DNA from: Campylobacterota bacterium | GTDB lineage: Bacteria; Campylobacterota; Campylobacteria; Campylobacterales; JAADDG01 | Assembly (NCBI GenBank): GCA_013154075.1 | Contig: JAADDG010000110.1 | Coordinates: 1-10,133, forward strand | DNA length: 10,133 bases | Direction: 5' to 3' | Shown here: positions 1-6,638 of the stretch, piece by piece | How positions within the stretch are numbered: position 1 is the stretch's first letter | How the letters are laid out: every line of letters begins with the position of its first letter | The notes under the pieces: generated by a model | Database searches by the model: none | The model's input: the letters and a program-made list of their open reading frames with translations, nothing else | What the model was told of the DNA's origin: nothing | Program-made: the position numbers and the translations under genes

Positions 1-1091
1 GTCAAAGCGGTATTGCTCGTAATTTCGGTTGTAAAAGTGATCAAAGCCGCTATCAAAAGCAAAATCAAGTATGGAGATATGTCTCCCGTTTTCAAAAGAT
101 ATTCGGCTATGGCGTGGTCGAGTTTCGTATTGGAGAAGGCTTTGGCTATCGCAAAACCGGCTCCAAAAAGAAAGATAATCTCAAAAGGAATCTTTTTGCT
201 ATCTTCCCACTCTAAGATATTAAAAGGCGGCATAAACATCAAAAGACCGAAAAAGAGCAATATTCCCTTTTCGTTTAAACCGAGTCCCTCGTAATAGGGT
301 TTGATCGGAGTATTGATTAAAAGGACTAAAATCAAAGCTATTATCGCAAAGGATACCTTTTTTTGCTCTTTTGTGATTTTGTACTCAAACATCTCTCTTT
401 TTAGAGGGATGTTTTTAGCTCCTATGGAGAGTATCCATCCCGTAAATATCAGCATGATAAGAGCCAACGGAAAAATCATAAAAATCCATTTCAAAAACGG
501 TATCATCTCAAGCCCTTTATCCTCCATAATTCCCAAAAGTATGAGATTAGGGGGTGTACCTATGGGCGTGATGATACCTCCGATACTCGCTCCGTAGGCT
601 ATGGATAGAACGAATCTCATTTTTAGATCTTTGTTTTCGGTGATGAACATTCCTATGGGCAGCAGCAAAAGGGCCGTAGTCGTATTAGATAGGAAAGAGC
701 TTAAAATAGCCGAAGTTATCAAAAGCGAATAGATTATGCCTTTGGGTGTGGGCGGGAATAGGGAGAGGATCTTGTCGGCTATGATTTTGTGTAGATTGGT
801 TTTCTCTACCGCTATTGCGAGCATAAAACCGCCCAAAAATAGGAAAATTATCGATTTTGAATAGTTTATGGAAGTGGCGTTTGTACTAAGTATTCCGAAT
901 GCCGGAAAGAGAATGATTGGAAAGAGAGAAACCACTCCCAAAGGAAGAGCCTCGTTTGTCCAAAGGGTAACCATAAAAGCGACTATGCCTATCAGATAGG
1001 CCTGTTTGATAGAAAAAAAGTTAAAAGCAAGAAGGAAAAATATTCCGCCTATAATGAGAGCTATAGCGATTTTCGTAACCGTCTTGTTCAT
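1..1091 (-). CDS. SLC13/DASS-family sodium-coupled anion symporter (C-terminus beyond window)
   Basis: Polytopic inner-membrane protein of the divalent anion:Na+ symporter family (SLC13/DASS), which takes up di- or tricarboxylates or sulfate with sodium. I read 363 complete codons from the ATG at 1091; the C-terminus lies left of the window. Both family SNT sodium-binding motifs are visible: SNTTTA at residues 135-140 and TSNTA at about 358-362. The signature GGIITPIGTPPN is at 171-182. Hydrophobic segments fill most of the rest, and no TrkA-C (RCK) domain is inserted between the two halves, unlike the larger sulfate permease-like members. The start is supported by AAGGAT at 1102-1097, five bases upstream, which overlaps the stop codon of corA; the two genes are nine bases apart and surely co-transcribed. 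Family assignment is firm; the substrate (dicarboxylate, sulfate or other) cannot be read from the sequence. Confidence 0.9.
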   Translation of the reverse strand, partial: MNKTVTKIAIALIIGGIFFLLAFNFFSIKQAYLIGIVAFMVTLWTNEALPLGVVSLFPIILFPAFGILSTNATSINYSKSIIFLFLGGFMLAIAVEKTNLHKIIADKILSLFPPTPKGIIYSLLITSAILSSFLSNTTTALLLLPIGMFITENKDLKMRFVLSIAYGASIGGIITPIGTPPNLILLGIMEDKGLEMIPFLKWIFMIFPLALIMLIFTGWILSIGAKNIPLKREMFEYKITKEQKKVSFAIIALILVLLINTPIKPYYEGLGLNEKGILLFFGLLMFMPPFNILEWEDSKKIPFEIIFLFGAGFAIAKAFSNTKLDHAIAEYLLKTGDISPYLILLLIAALITFTTEITSNTAL

Positions 1092-1100
1092 GATAGATCC

Positions 1101-2036
1101 TTATATCCATTTTTGTTTTCTAAGCCATCTATATATGATATAAGCTATTGCCACGTTTAGTATCCAAACCGCCTCATATCCATATTTCCAATCCAATTCC
1201 GGCATATATTTGAAATTCATACCGTAATTTCCTACTATAAACGTAAGAGGTAAGAATATAAGAGAGATAGCGGCAAGTCTTTGCATCGCTTGATTCATTC
1301 TGTTTGATATGAAACCCATTATAAGATTTTGCAGATAGCCCGTTCTATCAAGATATGTTTTGGATTCGTTTATAAGGAAATTTAGATGCTCTTTTAGATC
1401 GATAAATTCATATTTCAATTTTTTTCTTATGGATGTGGTTAGATGGTTGTATAGTTTGTTTATTATGTCGTTTTCTTGGACGGAGAGTTTGGCGATTTTG
1501 TTTAGGCTTCTTCTTGCAAAATAGAGATCTTTTTGTATATCCTCTTCATCGAAATTTTTATAAAAGATATTATCCTCTATCGCTTCGAGTTCTATATCTA
1601 TATAATCTACTATAGCCATTGTACGATCTATTAAAATATCCAAAATATTATAAAGACTATACTCTATCCTATCTTTCGGCTTGTATCTTTTGAAAAATTT
1701 GGCCACCATCTCTTTTACCACTTTTTCGTAAGAACAAAGAAAGATAAGGCGGTTTTGAATAAGAATTATCGCTATATTTATATCCGTATAGAGTAGGCGA
1801 CTCTCTTCCTCCTGTATAAAATATTTTAAAATTAAAAGTTTAGTATTTTCGTTTTCTTCATATACTACGCTTTGATCCTCGTTTTGTATATCTTCTATGA
1901 AAGTTTCGGGAAAACCGTTTTTTACAAGCCACTTTAAGATAGTCTCGTTTTGGGTGGTTGTAAAGATGATTTTGTTGTTTTCGTCATCTATCTGGATTTC
2001 CTCTTTTCTATAGAGTCTATCGGCGAAGATATACAT
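1101..2036 (-). CDS. corA: CorA-family divalent cation (Mg2+/Co2+) transport protein
   Basis: Homopentameric inner-membrane channel that lets Mg2+ (and Co2+ or Ni2+) into the cytoplasm. The 311-residue length is typical. The N-terminal two thirds are a charged alpha/beta cytoplasmic domain followed by long helices (about 105-250) forming the stalk. Two membrane helices close the protein, about 253-270 and 287-303. The selectivity signature YGMN is at 271-274, followed by the periplasmic loop motif MPEL at 278-281, and the chain ends in a short basic tail (RKQKW). The ATG at 2036 has an AAAAGGG-type binding site just upstream and a TATAAT box at 2073-2068. It is the first gene of an operon with the SLC13 symporter. 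CorA-family members can prefer Zn2+ or Ni2+, so the exact ion is inferred. Confidence 0.93.
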   Translation of the reverse strand: MYIFADRLYRKEEIQIDDENNKIIFTTTQNETILKWLVKNGFPETFIEDIQNEDQSVVYEENENTKLLILKYFIQEEESRLLYTDINIAIILIQNRLIFLCSYEKVVKEMVAKFFKRYKPKDRIEYSLYNILDILIDRTMAIVDYIDIELEAIEDNIFYKNFDEEDIQKDLYFARRSLNKIAKLSVQENDIINKLYNHLTTSIRKKLKYEFIDLKEHLNFLINESKTYLDRTGYLQNLIMGFISNRMNQAMQRLAAISLIFLPLTFIVGNYGMNFKYMPELDWKYGYEAVWILNVAIAYIIYRWLRKQKWI

Positions 2037-2067
2037 ACTCTGCCCTTTTGAAAATTATGCTTTTACT

Positions 2068-2073
2068 ATTATA
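2068..2073 (-). promoter_or_regulatory. -10 box of the corA-symporter operon promoter
   Basis: A perfect TATAAT on the minus strand would place the transcription start near 2061 and give a leader of about 25 bases before the corA ATG. No good -35 hexamer is visible; that region is occupied by the palindrome at 2088-2113. A strong -10 with a weak -35 is usual for housekeeping promoters in Campylobacterota. Confidence 0.55.
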
Positions 2074-2087
2074 TCCAATATCTCTCG

Positions 2088-2113
2088 GTATAAAAAACGG
2101 TACTTTTTTATAC
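2088..2113. repeat. 10-bp inverted repeat over the -35 region of the corA promoter
   Basis: The arms GTATAAAAAA (2088-2097) and TTTTTTATAC (2104-2113) are perfectly complementary around a six-base centre, CGGTAC. The repeat lies 15 bases upstream of the corA -10 box, so it covers the place where a -35 would sit. It could be an operator. A terminator role is unlikely because it lies between two divergent genes, and the stem is almost all A-T. Confidence 0.45.
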
Positions 2114-2314
2114 ACTTTTTATTAAAAATAAAAATTAATCTTATTATTTTATAGTTATTAAGCTACAGATAAAGAATTTTTATTTATTATTGCACTCTAT
2201 CAGTACGTAAGTAGTTTAAGTTAAATTTTGTTAAAATTTTTTGCGGGGGCGAACGATTTTATATCACAAGTAAAATTTTATTTAAGATACGTTGTGCGTG
2301 TCTAAAAAGGGTTA

Positions 2315-3358
2315 ATGATGGGTAAGAGTGTTAGAGTTTTGGTCTCAGGGGTTGGAGGCGATGTCGGACAAGGCGTTATAAAGGCTTTGCAAAAGAGTAA
2401 TTTGGATCTGGAAATCTATAAAATATGCGTTTTTGAGGATAGCTCCTTTTTGCATCTTGACGATAAATCTTTTATAGCTCCTTTTTCGGCTGATGAGAGT
2501 TATATCGATTATTTGATAACTTTGATGAATAAGTTAAAGATAGATATCTTTTTTCCGACAGTGGATTCGGAAATAGTAAAAATTTCTAAGAATAAAGATA
2601 TTTTAGAAGAATGCACTAACGCGAAAGTTTTTGTAGGAGATATAGATAAAGTTTTGATATGCGACGATAAATATCTAACTTACGAATTTTTGACAAAGCA
2701 CGGTTTTGCTACACCGAGAACCATTATCCCGAATTCTTTTGTAGAAGTTCAAAATTTCGTCAATGAGGTGGGAACACCCTTTGTGGTTAAAAAGAGATGG
2801 GATAACGGAGCGAAAAATTTCCATATTTTAAAAGATATAGAAGAGAGCAAGATTTTTATAGGTGATGATGATTTTATATTTCAAGAGTATCTTGATGATA
2901 AAGAGGGCGAGTTTACCTGCGGAGTGTATCTTGGTGAGGATAAGCGGATAAAGGGTGTTTGTATTTTAAAAAGAGAATTAAAATGCGGATCCACCTATAA
3001 AGCGAGAAGAGTAAGAGACAAAGAGCTTGAAGAGCAGGTGGAAAATGTAGCTAAAAGTTTGGGATTAAAATATTTAAATATTCAGGCAAGGAAGATAGGA
3101 GGTAAATTTTATATATTTGAATTTAACGGCAGGTTATCCGGAACGACGGCTACCGTTAGCAGAGTCTTTAACGCTCCCGAAATGGCTATAAGAGAGCTTG
3201 TTTTAAATGAGAGGGTGGAAAGAAGTGAGAGTGACGAGATGTTTGTGATGATGAGATATCACGAAGAGATCTATACCGATTTGGAAAAGATAGAGAATTT
3301 GCATAAAAGAAGTGATGAGATCAATAAACTTTTACAAGAGAGTAAAGTATGCCACTAA
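2315..3358 (+). CDS. ATP-grasp ligase, carbamoyl-phosphate-synthase-like, substrate unknown
   Basis: Cytoplasmic ATP-grasp enzyme; the family joins a carboxylate, activated as an acyl phosphate, to an amine, thiol or similar nucleophile. A Rossmann-like pre-ATP domain opens with SGVGGDVGQG at residues 11-20. The linker CDDKYLTYEFLTKHG (116-130) leads into the ATP-grasp fold, with the ATP-binding lysine region FVVKKRW at 156-162, FQEYLDDKEGE at 189-199, and the Mg2+/ATP-binding strand FEFNGRLSGTT at 268-278. It resembles the stand-alone ligases often annotated as carbamoyl-phosphate synthase-like proteins in polysaccharide clusters (from memory). Two ATGs stand in tandem (2315 and 2318); AAAAAGGG ends at 2311, so the second start is better spaced. 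The HAD gene begins inside its last codons, implying translational coupling. The substrate cannot be deduced. Confidence 0.82.
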   Translation: MMGKSVRVLVSGVGGDVGQGVIKALQKSNLDLEIYKICVFEDSSFLHLDDKSFIAPFSADESYIDYLITLMNKLKIDIFFPTVDSEIVKISKNKDILEECTNAKVFVGDIDKVLICDDKYLTYEFLTKHGFATPRTIIPNSFVEVQNFVNEVGTPFVVKKRWDNGAKNFHILKDIEESKIFIGDDDFIFQEYLDDKEGEFTCGVYLGEDKRIKGVCILKRELKCGSTYKARRVRDKELEEQVENVAKSLGLKYLNIQARKIGGKFYIFEFNGRLSGTTATVSRVFNAPEMAIRELVLNERVERSESDEMFVMMRYHEEIYTDLEKIENLHKRSDEINKLLQESKVCH

Positions 3359-4032
3359 ATTTTATATTCGATTTTGCCGGGACTCTTGCCGATCTCTCTC
3401 CCTCCTCCGCAAAAATGCTTAAAGATTTTTTATCCAAAGAGTACTCTTTGGATATAGAGGAAGAGAGAGCCGCTTTGGCTTACGATTGTGTGGACAGGCA
3501 TCTTTTTTATAGCTCTGTTAATATAAAAGATCAGAAAAATAAAAAAGAATTTTATAAATATTATAACGATTTGATTTTGAAAAATTTAGGAGTATTCGAT
3601 ATCGTAAATAATAGCGATAATCAGCTGTTTGATTATTTCGTATCGATAAAACGTCATTGGGTATTGAAAGAAGGAGTTAGAGAAACTTTTAAAAAGCTGA
3701 AACAAAGCGGTAAAACTATCTCCATAATTTCAAATTTTGATTCTAAGCTAAAAGATATTGTTTCTTTTTTGAATATAGACGAATTTATAGACAATCTTCA
3801 TATATCTCAGGATGAAGGATTTGAAAAACCGGATGTCAGATTTTACGAGACGTTTTTCGAAAAATACGGATTGGATATAAAAAATAGCGTTTATACGGGT
3901 GATAGTTATGAGCTTGATTTCGAACCGGCTTTGAAAATAGGACTTAGAACTTTTTTGATAGACGAGAGAGGGAGATTTGTAAAACGAGATAACGTTATAG
4001 AAAAAATTCCCGATATTTTGAAACTGATTTAA
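3349..4032 (+). CDS. HAD-superfamily (subfamily IA-like) hydrolase with unusual motif I
   Basis: A 227-residue cytoplasmic hydrolase of the haloacid dehalogenase superfamily, most likely a phosphatase on a small phosphorylated metabolite. Motif I is IFDFAGTL (residues 6-13), with D8 as nucleophile. The usual second Asp, the acid/base at +2, is Ala10. Motif II is ISNF with S128, motif III is FEKPD with K160, and motif IV is TGDSYELD with D185 and D190. A helical C1-type cap lies between about 16 and 105. The DxAGT form of motif I is known in phosphonoacetaldehyde hydrolases, but I cannot identify their cap Schiff-base lysine here, and Gly substitutions at this position also occur in working phosphatases. 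The ATG lies within the 3' end of the ATP-grasp gene (10-base overlap), so the two proteins are probably made together and act in one pathway. Confidence 0.82.
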   Translation: MPLNFIFDFAGTLADLSPSSAKMLKDFLSKEYSLDIEEERAALAYDCVDRHLFYSSVNIKDQKNKKEFYKYYNDLILKNLGVFDIVNNSDNQLFDYFVSIKRHWVLKEGVRETFKKLKQSGKTISIISNFDSKLKDIVSFLNIDEFIDNLHISQDEGFEKPDVRFYETFFEKYGLDIKNSVYTGDSYELDFEPALKIGLRTFLIDERGRFVKRDNVIEKIPDILKLI

Positions 4033-4104
4033 TTTTCATACCCTTCATAATTTGTTTACGATGGTTGATTACAAGGAGTTTATTTAAAGCTATTTTATTT
4101 TTAA

Positions 4105-4128
4105 CCGATACTATGTAAAAAGTATCGG
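4105..4128 (+). promoter_or_regulatory. Hairpin reaching into the ribosome binding site of the beta-helix gene
   Basis: A perfect 8-bp stem, CCGATACT (4105-4112) with AGTATCGG (4121-4128), encloses the loop ATGTAAAA. It ends 12 bases before the ATG at 4141. The presumed Shine-Dalgarno GGGAG (4127-4131) shares its first two G residues with the right arm. No T-run follows, so it does not look like a Rho-independent terminator. A role in limiting translation, or in RNA processing between the HAD and beta-helix genes, is an inference. Confidence 0.5.
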
Positions 4129-4140
4129 GAGATAAAAATT

Positions 4141-5805
4141 ATGAAGGGTTATAAATTACCGCTTTTTCTTCTATCGTTCTTGCCTCTATCCTCTCTTTTT
4201 GCCGATAAATATTATATTCGTCACGAAAACGGAAAAGATATAGTTATAATCAACGAGCGGCATCAAATTATTTCGAGGAATTTTGAAGAGTTTTTACAAA
4301 ATATCAAAAAAGGGGACGAGCTTCTTTTCAAAAGAGGGGAAGTTTTCAAAAAGCCTATAATTTTGAAAAATAAAGAGAATTTATCGATAAAGGATTACGG
4401 ATCTAAAAAACTTAGATATCCGATAATCGATACGAGATATAGGATAGATGAGGACTCGTTTATAAAATTGGATATGAATAATTTGAAAAAAGATAGGAGC
4501 TGGAGAGTTTTAGAGAGTGAATTTAAAAAGAATTTAGCTCCTCTATCCTCTAAAGTTAGGCAAAATATTGCTAAAAATTTCGATGAAGTTAAAGATAGTG
4601 TATTTGAAATTTATAGAGTGAAAATTTCTCCTATAGATTGGACTTCCGTTAGAGTTTGGGTGAATAACAAAGAGATTTTAAAAGCTTTGATTTTTGAAGA
4701 GCTCAAAGAGAAAGATGATGCAAGATGGTATTTTGAGAAGCAAAACGGCTATTTGTATATTTTTGTTTTGAATAAAGATTTTAAGTTAAAAAATGTAAAG
4801 ATCAACAATATGGTTTTGGATTCTCTCTCTTTGAAAAACTGTAAAAATATAGATGTGGAAAATCTCGATATTAGAGCTTCCAAATATGCCGTCGGTATTC
4901 GAGGTTCTTTGAACGTAGTTTTACAAAGTTGCAAAATCGGCCGCTACTCCTTTAGTGCTCTTAATATAACTTCCGGAGATATGGGAGATTATTCTTCAAA
5001 TATCGTTATAAAGGATAACGAAATAGATTCAGGGTTTAAAGCTTTTTATAGATTTCTCTCTTCGAGAGGTTCTCAAGACGGCATCTTTATGCTAAAAGGA
5101 GTGAAAGACTCTCTCGTTTTAAACAATAAAATTATAAACTGGGGGCATAGTGCTATAAATATCTATGCTCCGAAAAACGCTCTGCCGGTTAAAAACAATA
5201 AAATAATTTCCAATTTCATTTCCGGTAAAAACATATCTTATATGCACGGAGTGACGATAGACGGGATGAATGCGGTTAAAAATGAAGTGAGATTGAATAT
5301 CATAAGAGATATAAGTGCAAGAAATCAGCTAAACGGAAGAGAAAACAGATTTGTAAACAACGCGGTTTTTGACGTAAGAAACTCTCCCGTTAAATCGGAT
5401 CAGGGATATAGTGCGGCTCAGGCTATAGAGCTTCAAGCTTACGGGAAGGATAATATCTCTAAAGGTAATATCATAAAAGATAATCTTTTTGCAAAAGTGG
5501 ACGGAAGCTGCATATCTTTGGTAAGTTTTTCAAAAGATGGGGAGAAAAGGGATAATATTTTCGAAAACAACGTATTGATAAATTGCGGTTTGAAAAACGG
5601 CGGCGTTTTTTTGAAAGTGGATGACGGATACGGTAGGCACAATATCGAGGCAAACTCTTTTATAAACAATAGATTCAAAGCAACTAAGAGAGAACCGAAG
5701 ATATTTTATAGAGGTGAGACTCTAAGCGTAGAGGAATTCAACTTCAAAGACGGATCTTTTGAAGATAGAATAGAGGGAAATGAAGTGATGGATAGAGAAG
5801 ATTAA
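4141..5805 (+). CDS. Exported right-handed parallel beta-helix protein, possibly polysaccharide-active
   Basis: A secreted or periplasmic protein of 554 residues. Residues 1-21 form a signal peptide: a short basic start, a Leu/Phe-rich core and a likely signal peptidase I cut after SSLFA. Residues 22-110 resemble the N-terminal cap of lyase-like beta-helices, with a GDELLFKRGEVF stretch and a later DYG turn. About 110-220 is an insertion-like alpha/beta region. From about 225 to 510 the chain is a series of short strands with repeated Asn-rich turns (SLKNCKNIDVENLDI, IVIKDNEI, LVLNNKIINW, IIKDNLF, IFENNVLI), typical of parallel beta-helix proteins such as pectate- or alginate-lyase-like folds. 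No catalytic motif is recognisable to me, so lyase, epimerase and pure binding roles all remain open. It follows the ATP-grasp/HAD pair by 108 bases on the same strand and shares their low GC, suggesting a common glycan-related job. Confidence 0.75.
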   Translation: MKGYKLPLFLLSFLPLSSLFADKYYIRHENGKDIVIINERHQIISRNFEEFLQNIKKGDELLFKRGEVFKKPIILKNKENLSIKDYGSKKLRYPIIDTRYRIDEDSFIKLDMNNLKKDRSWRVLESEFKKNLAPLSSKVRQNIAKNFDEVKDSVFEIYRVKISPIDWTSVRVWVNNKEILKALIFEELKEKDDARWYFEKQNGYLYIFVLNKDFKLKNVKINNMVLDSLSLKNCKNIDVENLDIRASKYAVGIRGSLNVVLQSCKIGRYSFSALNITSGDMGDYSSNIVIKDNEIDSGFKAFYRFLSSRGSQDGIFMLKGVKDSLVLNNKIINWGHSAINIYAPKNALPVKNNKIISNFISGKNISYMHGVTIDGMNAVKNEVRLNIIRDISARNQLNGRENRFVNNAVFDVRNSPVKSDQGYSAAQAIELQAYGKDNISKGNIIKDNLFAKVDGSCISLVSFSKDGEKRDNIFENNVLINCGLKNGGVFLKVDDGYGRHNIEANSFINNRFKATKREPKIFYRGETLSVEEFNFKDGSFEDRIEGNEVMDRED

Positions 5806-5820
5806 AAGTTCTTCTCTATC
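5791..5820. terminator. Hairpin spanning the convergent ends of the beta-helix and thioredoxin genes
   Basis: An 11-bp perfect inverted repeat, GATAGAGAAGA (5791-5801) and TCTTCTCTATC (5810-5820), encloses an 8-base loop that contains both stop codons. It forms in the transcripts of both strands, so it may protect 3' ends or help termination both ways. Neither side has a good run of T after the stem, so a classical Rho-independent terminator is not proven. Both arms are also coding sequence. Confidence 0.5.
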
Positions 5821-6158
5821 TCCTGTTTTAATGAATTTTCGGGAACAAGCCCGTTTATGGTTTTTACGATCATCTTATCTTTTACGAAGATAAGCGTAGG
5901 AATGGAAGTTATGTTGAATAAAGAAGCCAAATCTTTGCTCTCGTCGATGTTTACTTTATAGATTTTGACTCCCTTATAACCGTCTATCTCTTTTAAATAC
6001 TCTCCCACCACTTGACACGGCGGACACCAAGGTGCATAGAAGTCTATAATATATTTATCTTTATTTTCTCTAAGCTGCATATATTTATCCATCGTCAAAT
6101 GTTCGAAAGCAAATAGATTCAAACATGACAAAACCCCTAAAGCCAAAAATTTCCTCAT
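5802..6158 (-). CDS. Periplasmic thioredoxin-like protein with WCPPC active site
   Basis: An exported thiol-disulfide oxidoreductase of 118 residues from the start chosen here. Residues 1-17 are a signal peptide (MRKF, hydrophobic core, cut after LFA). The mature part is one thioredoxin domain: FYAPWCPPC at 40-48 with redox cysteines C45 and C48, and the cis-proline loop SIPTLIF at 85-91 (P87). WCPPC rather than the cytoplasmic WCGPC is common in periplasmic reductases of the ResA/CcmG type, so reduction of exported or cytochrome c cysteines is plausible but unproven. A longer form from the ATG at 6176 would add MIRRVK; I prefer 6158 because AAGGAG lies seven bases before it. The gene follows its cysteine-free paralogue by 22 bases and overlaps the convergent beta-helix gene by four. 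C12 lies too close to the N-terminus to suggest a lipoprotein. Confidence 0.87.
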   Translation of the reverse strand: MRKFLALGVLSCLNLFAFEHLTMDKYMQLRENKDKYIIDFYAPWCPPCQVVGEYLKEIDGYKGVKIYKVNIDESKDLASLFNITSIPTLIFVKDKMIVKTINGLVPENSLKQEIEKNF

Positions 6159-6165
6159 CTTTACT

Positions 6166-6171
6166 CTCCTT
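6166..6171 (-). promoter_or_regulatory. Shine-Dalgarno AAGGAG that fixes the thioredoxin start
   Basis: AAGGAG on the minus strand ends seven bases before the ATG at 6158. It lies inside the longer frame that begins at 6176, so it argues for the internal methionine, where the signal peptide also begins in the normal way. Confidence 0.7.
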
Positions 6172-6180
6172 ATCATGATT

Positions 6181-6543
6181 TTATTTTAGATATTTATTTA
6201 TCTCTTCTTGAAGTTCTTTTTGTGTTTTTGCTCCGACTTCTCTATTTATGAGTTTGTTTCCTTTAAAAAATAGAATCGTCGGTACAAACTCCACTCCCAT
6301 ACCCAATGTAAGATTTTTGTTTTTACCCGCATGAATCGTATAAACTTTAATATTTTTAAGATCGGCTTTGTGTATAGTTTTGTTTAGATCTTGCGAGTTC
6401 GGATCTTCGGGTACATAGAATATAACTATCTTATTATCGGGCGTAGAAACCTTTTGCATAAAATTTTTTTCCGAAATCTCTTCGAAAGCAAATAAATTTG
6501 ATAAAAAGATAGAAACAACAAGAAAAATAAAAAAATTTTTCAT
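6181..6543 (-). CDS. Periplasmic thioredoxin-fold protein lacking all cysteines
   Basis: A 120-residue exported protein with a signal peptide (residues 1-19, cut after NLFA) and one thioredoxin-like domain. The strand before the active site, IVIFYVP (39-45), and the cis-proline loop EFVPTILFF (85-93, P88) are kept. The active site is replaced: aligned with its downstream neighbour, FYAPWCPPCQ corresponds to FYVPEDPNSQ, so both cysteines and the Trp are gone and the protein has no Cys anywhere. It cannot do dithiol chemistry. A chaperone, docking or substrate-presenting role next to the active paralogue is an inference. Mature starts are alike (FEEISEKNFMQ and FEHLTMDKYMQ), which points to tandem duplication. 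It is the first gene of a two-gene operon, with AAAGG six bases before the ATG. Confidence 0.82.
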   Translation of the reverse strand: MKNFFIFLVVSIFLSNLFAFEEISEKNFMQKVSTPDNKIVIFYVPEDPNSQDLNKTIHKADLKNIKVYTIHAGKNKNLTLGMGVEFVPTILFFKGNKLINREVGAKTQKELQEEINKYLK

Positions 6544-6582
6544 AATTTACCTTTGTTTAAAAATTAATTTTCAAGAAAGCAA

Positions 6583-6588
6583 ATGATA
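6583..6588 (-). promoter_or_regulatory. Candidate -10 box of the thioredoxin pair
   Basis: TATCAT on the minus strand lies about 40 bases before the ATG at 6543. It matches the consensus at five of six positions and has no obvious -35. It sits back to back with the lsrK promoter within a 95-base divergent spacer. Confidence 0.35.
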
Positions 6589-6606
6589 CACTAAACTATT
6601 TTAAGT

Positions 6607-6612
6607 TATAAT
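6607..6612 (+). promoter_or_regulatory. -10 box of the lsrK operon
   Basis: A perfect TATAAT would start transcription near 6619-6621, giving a leader of about 20 bases that carries the GAGGTG binding site (6629-6634) before the ATG at 6639. The -35 position reads TGATAC, a weak match. No clear operator palindrome resembling an LsrR site is visible in the short spacer. Confidence 0.55.
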
Positions 6613-6638
6613 TAGACAAAAAGATATTGAGGTGAATA

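Larger units (their letters stand above)
2037..2314. other. Divergent AT-rich intergenic region between corA and the ATP-grasp gene
   Basis: This is the longest gene-free stretch in the window (278 bases). It holds the corA -10 box, the 10-bp palindrome, and presumably the rightward promoter of the ATP-grasp gene. The best rightward -10 candidates are TAAAAT at 2271-2276 and TAAGAT at 2283-2288, neither convincing. A short G-rich island, GCGGGGGC at 2243-2250, stands out in otherwise very AT-rich DNA. An AAATTTT/AAAATTT inverted repeat at 2223-2239 is probably chance given the composition. I see no tRNA or other recognisable RNA gene and no coding frame. Confidence 0.6.

Noticed and set aside
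13..597. Two plus-strand open frames (13-294 and 301-597) with hydrophobic stretches
   Set aside because: They lie antisense to the SLC13 symporter, whose minus-strand frame is open throughout and carries the family motifs.
2223..2239. AAATTTT/AAAATTT inverted repeat in the divergent spacer
   Set aside because: It is made only of A and T arms in very AT-rich DNA, so it is expected by chance.
2315..4032. ATP-grasp plus HAD as part of a tellurite-resistance (Ter) associated biosynthetic module
   Set aside because: No TerD, TerC, phosphoribosyltransferase or aldolase-like gene is nearby, and the ATP-grasp N-terminus looks more like the ligases of polysaccharide clusters.
4061..4087. Eight-codon open frame (MVDYKEFI) before the beta-helix gene, as a possible leader peptide
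   Set aside because: There is no Shine-Dalgarno upstream and no run of regulatory codons; it is too short to distinguish from chance.
5439..5678. Minus-strand open frames inside the beta-helix gene
   Set aside because: They have no binding site and no protein-like pattern, and the plus-strand frame has a signal peptide and clear beta-helix repeats.
6159..6176. Upstream ATG at 6176 for the thioredoxin gene
   Set aside because: It would place the Shine-Dalgarno inside the coding sequence and add a basic stretch before a normal signal peptide; 6158 is better supported.
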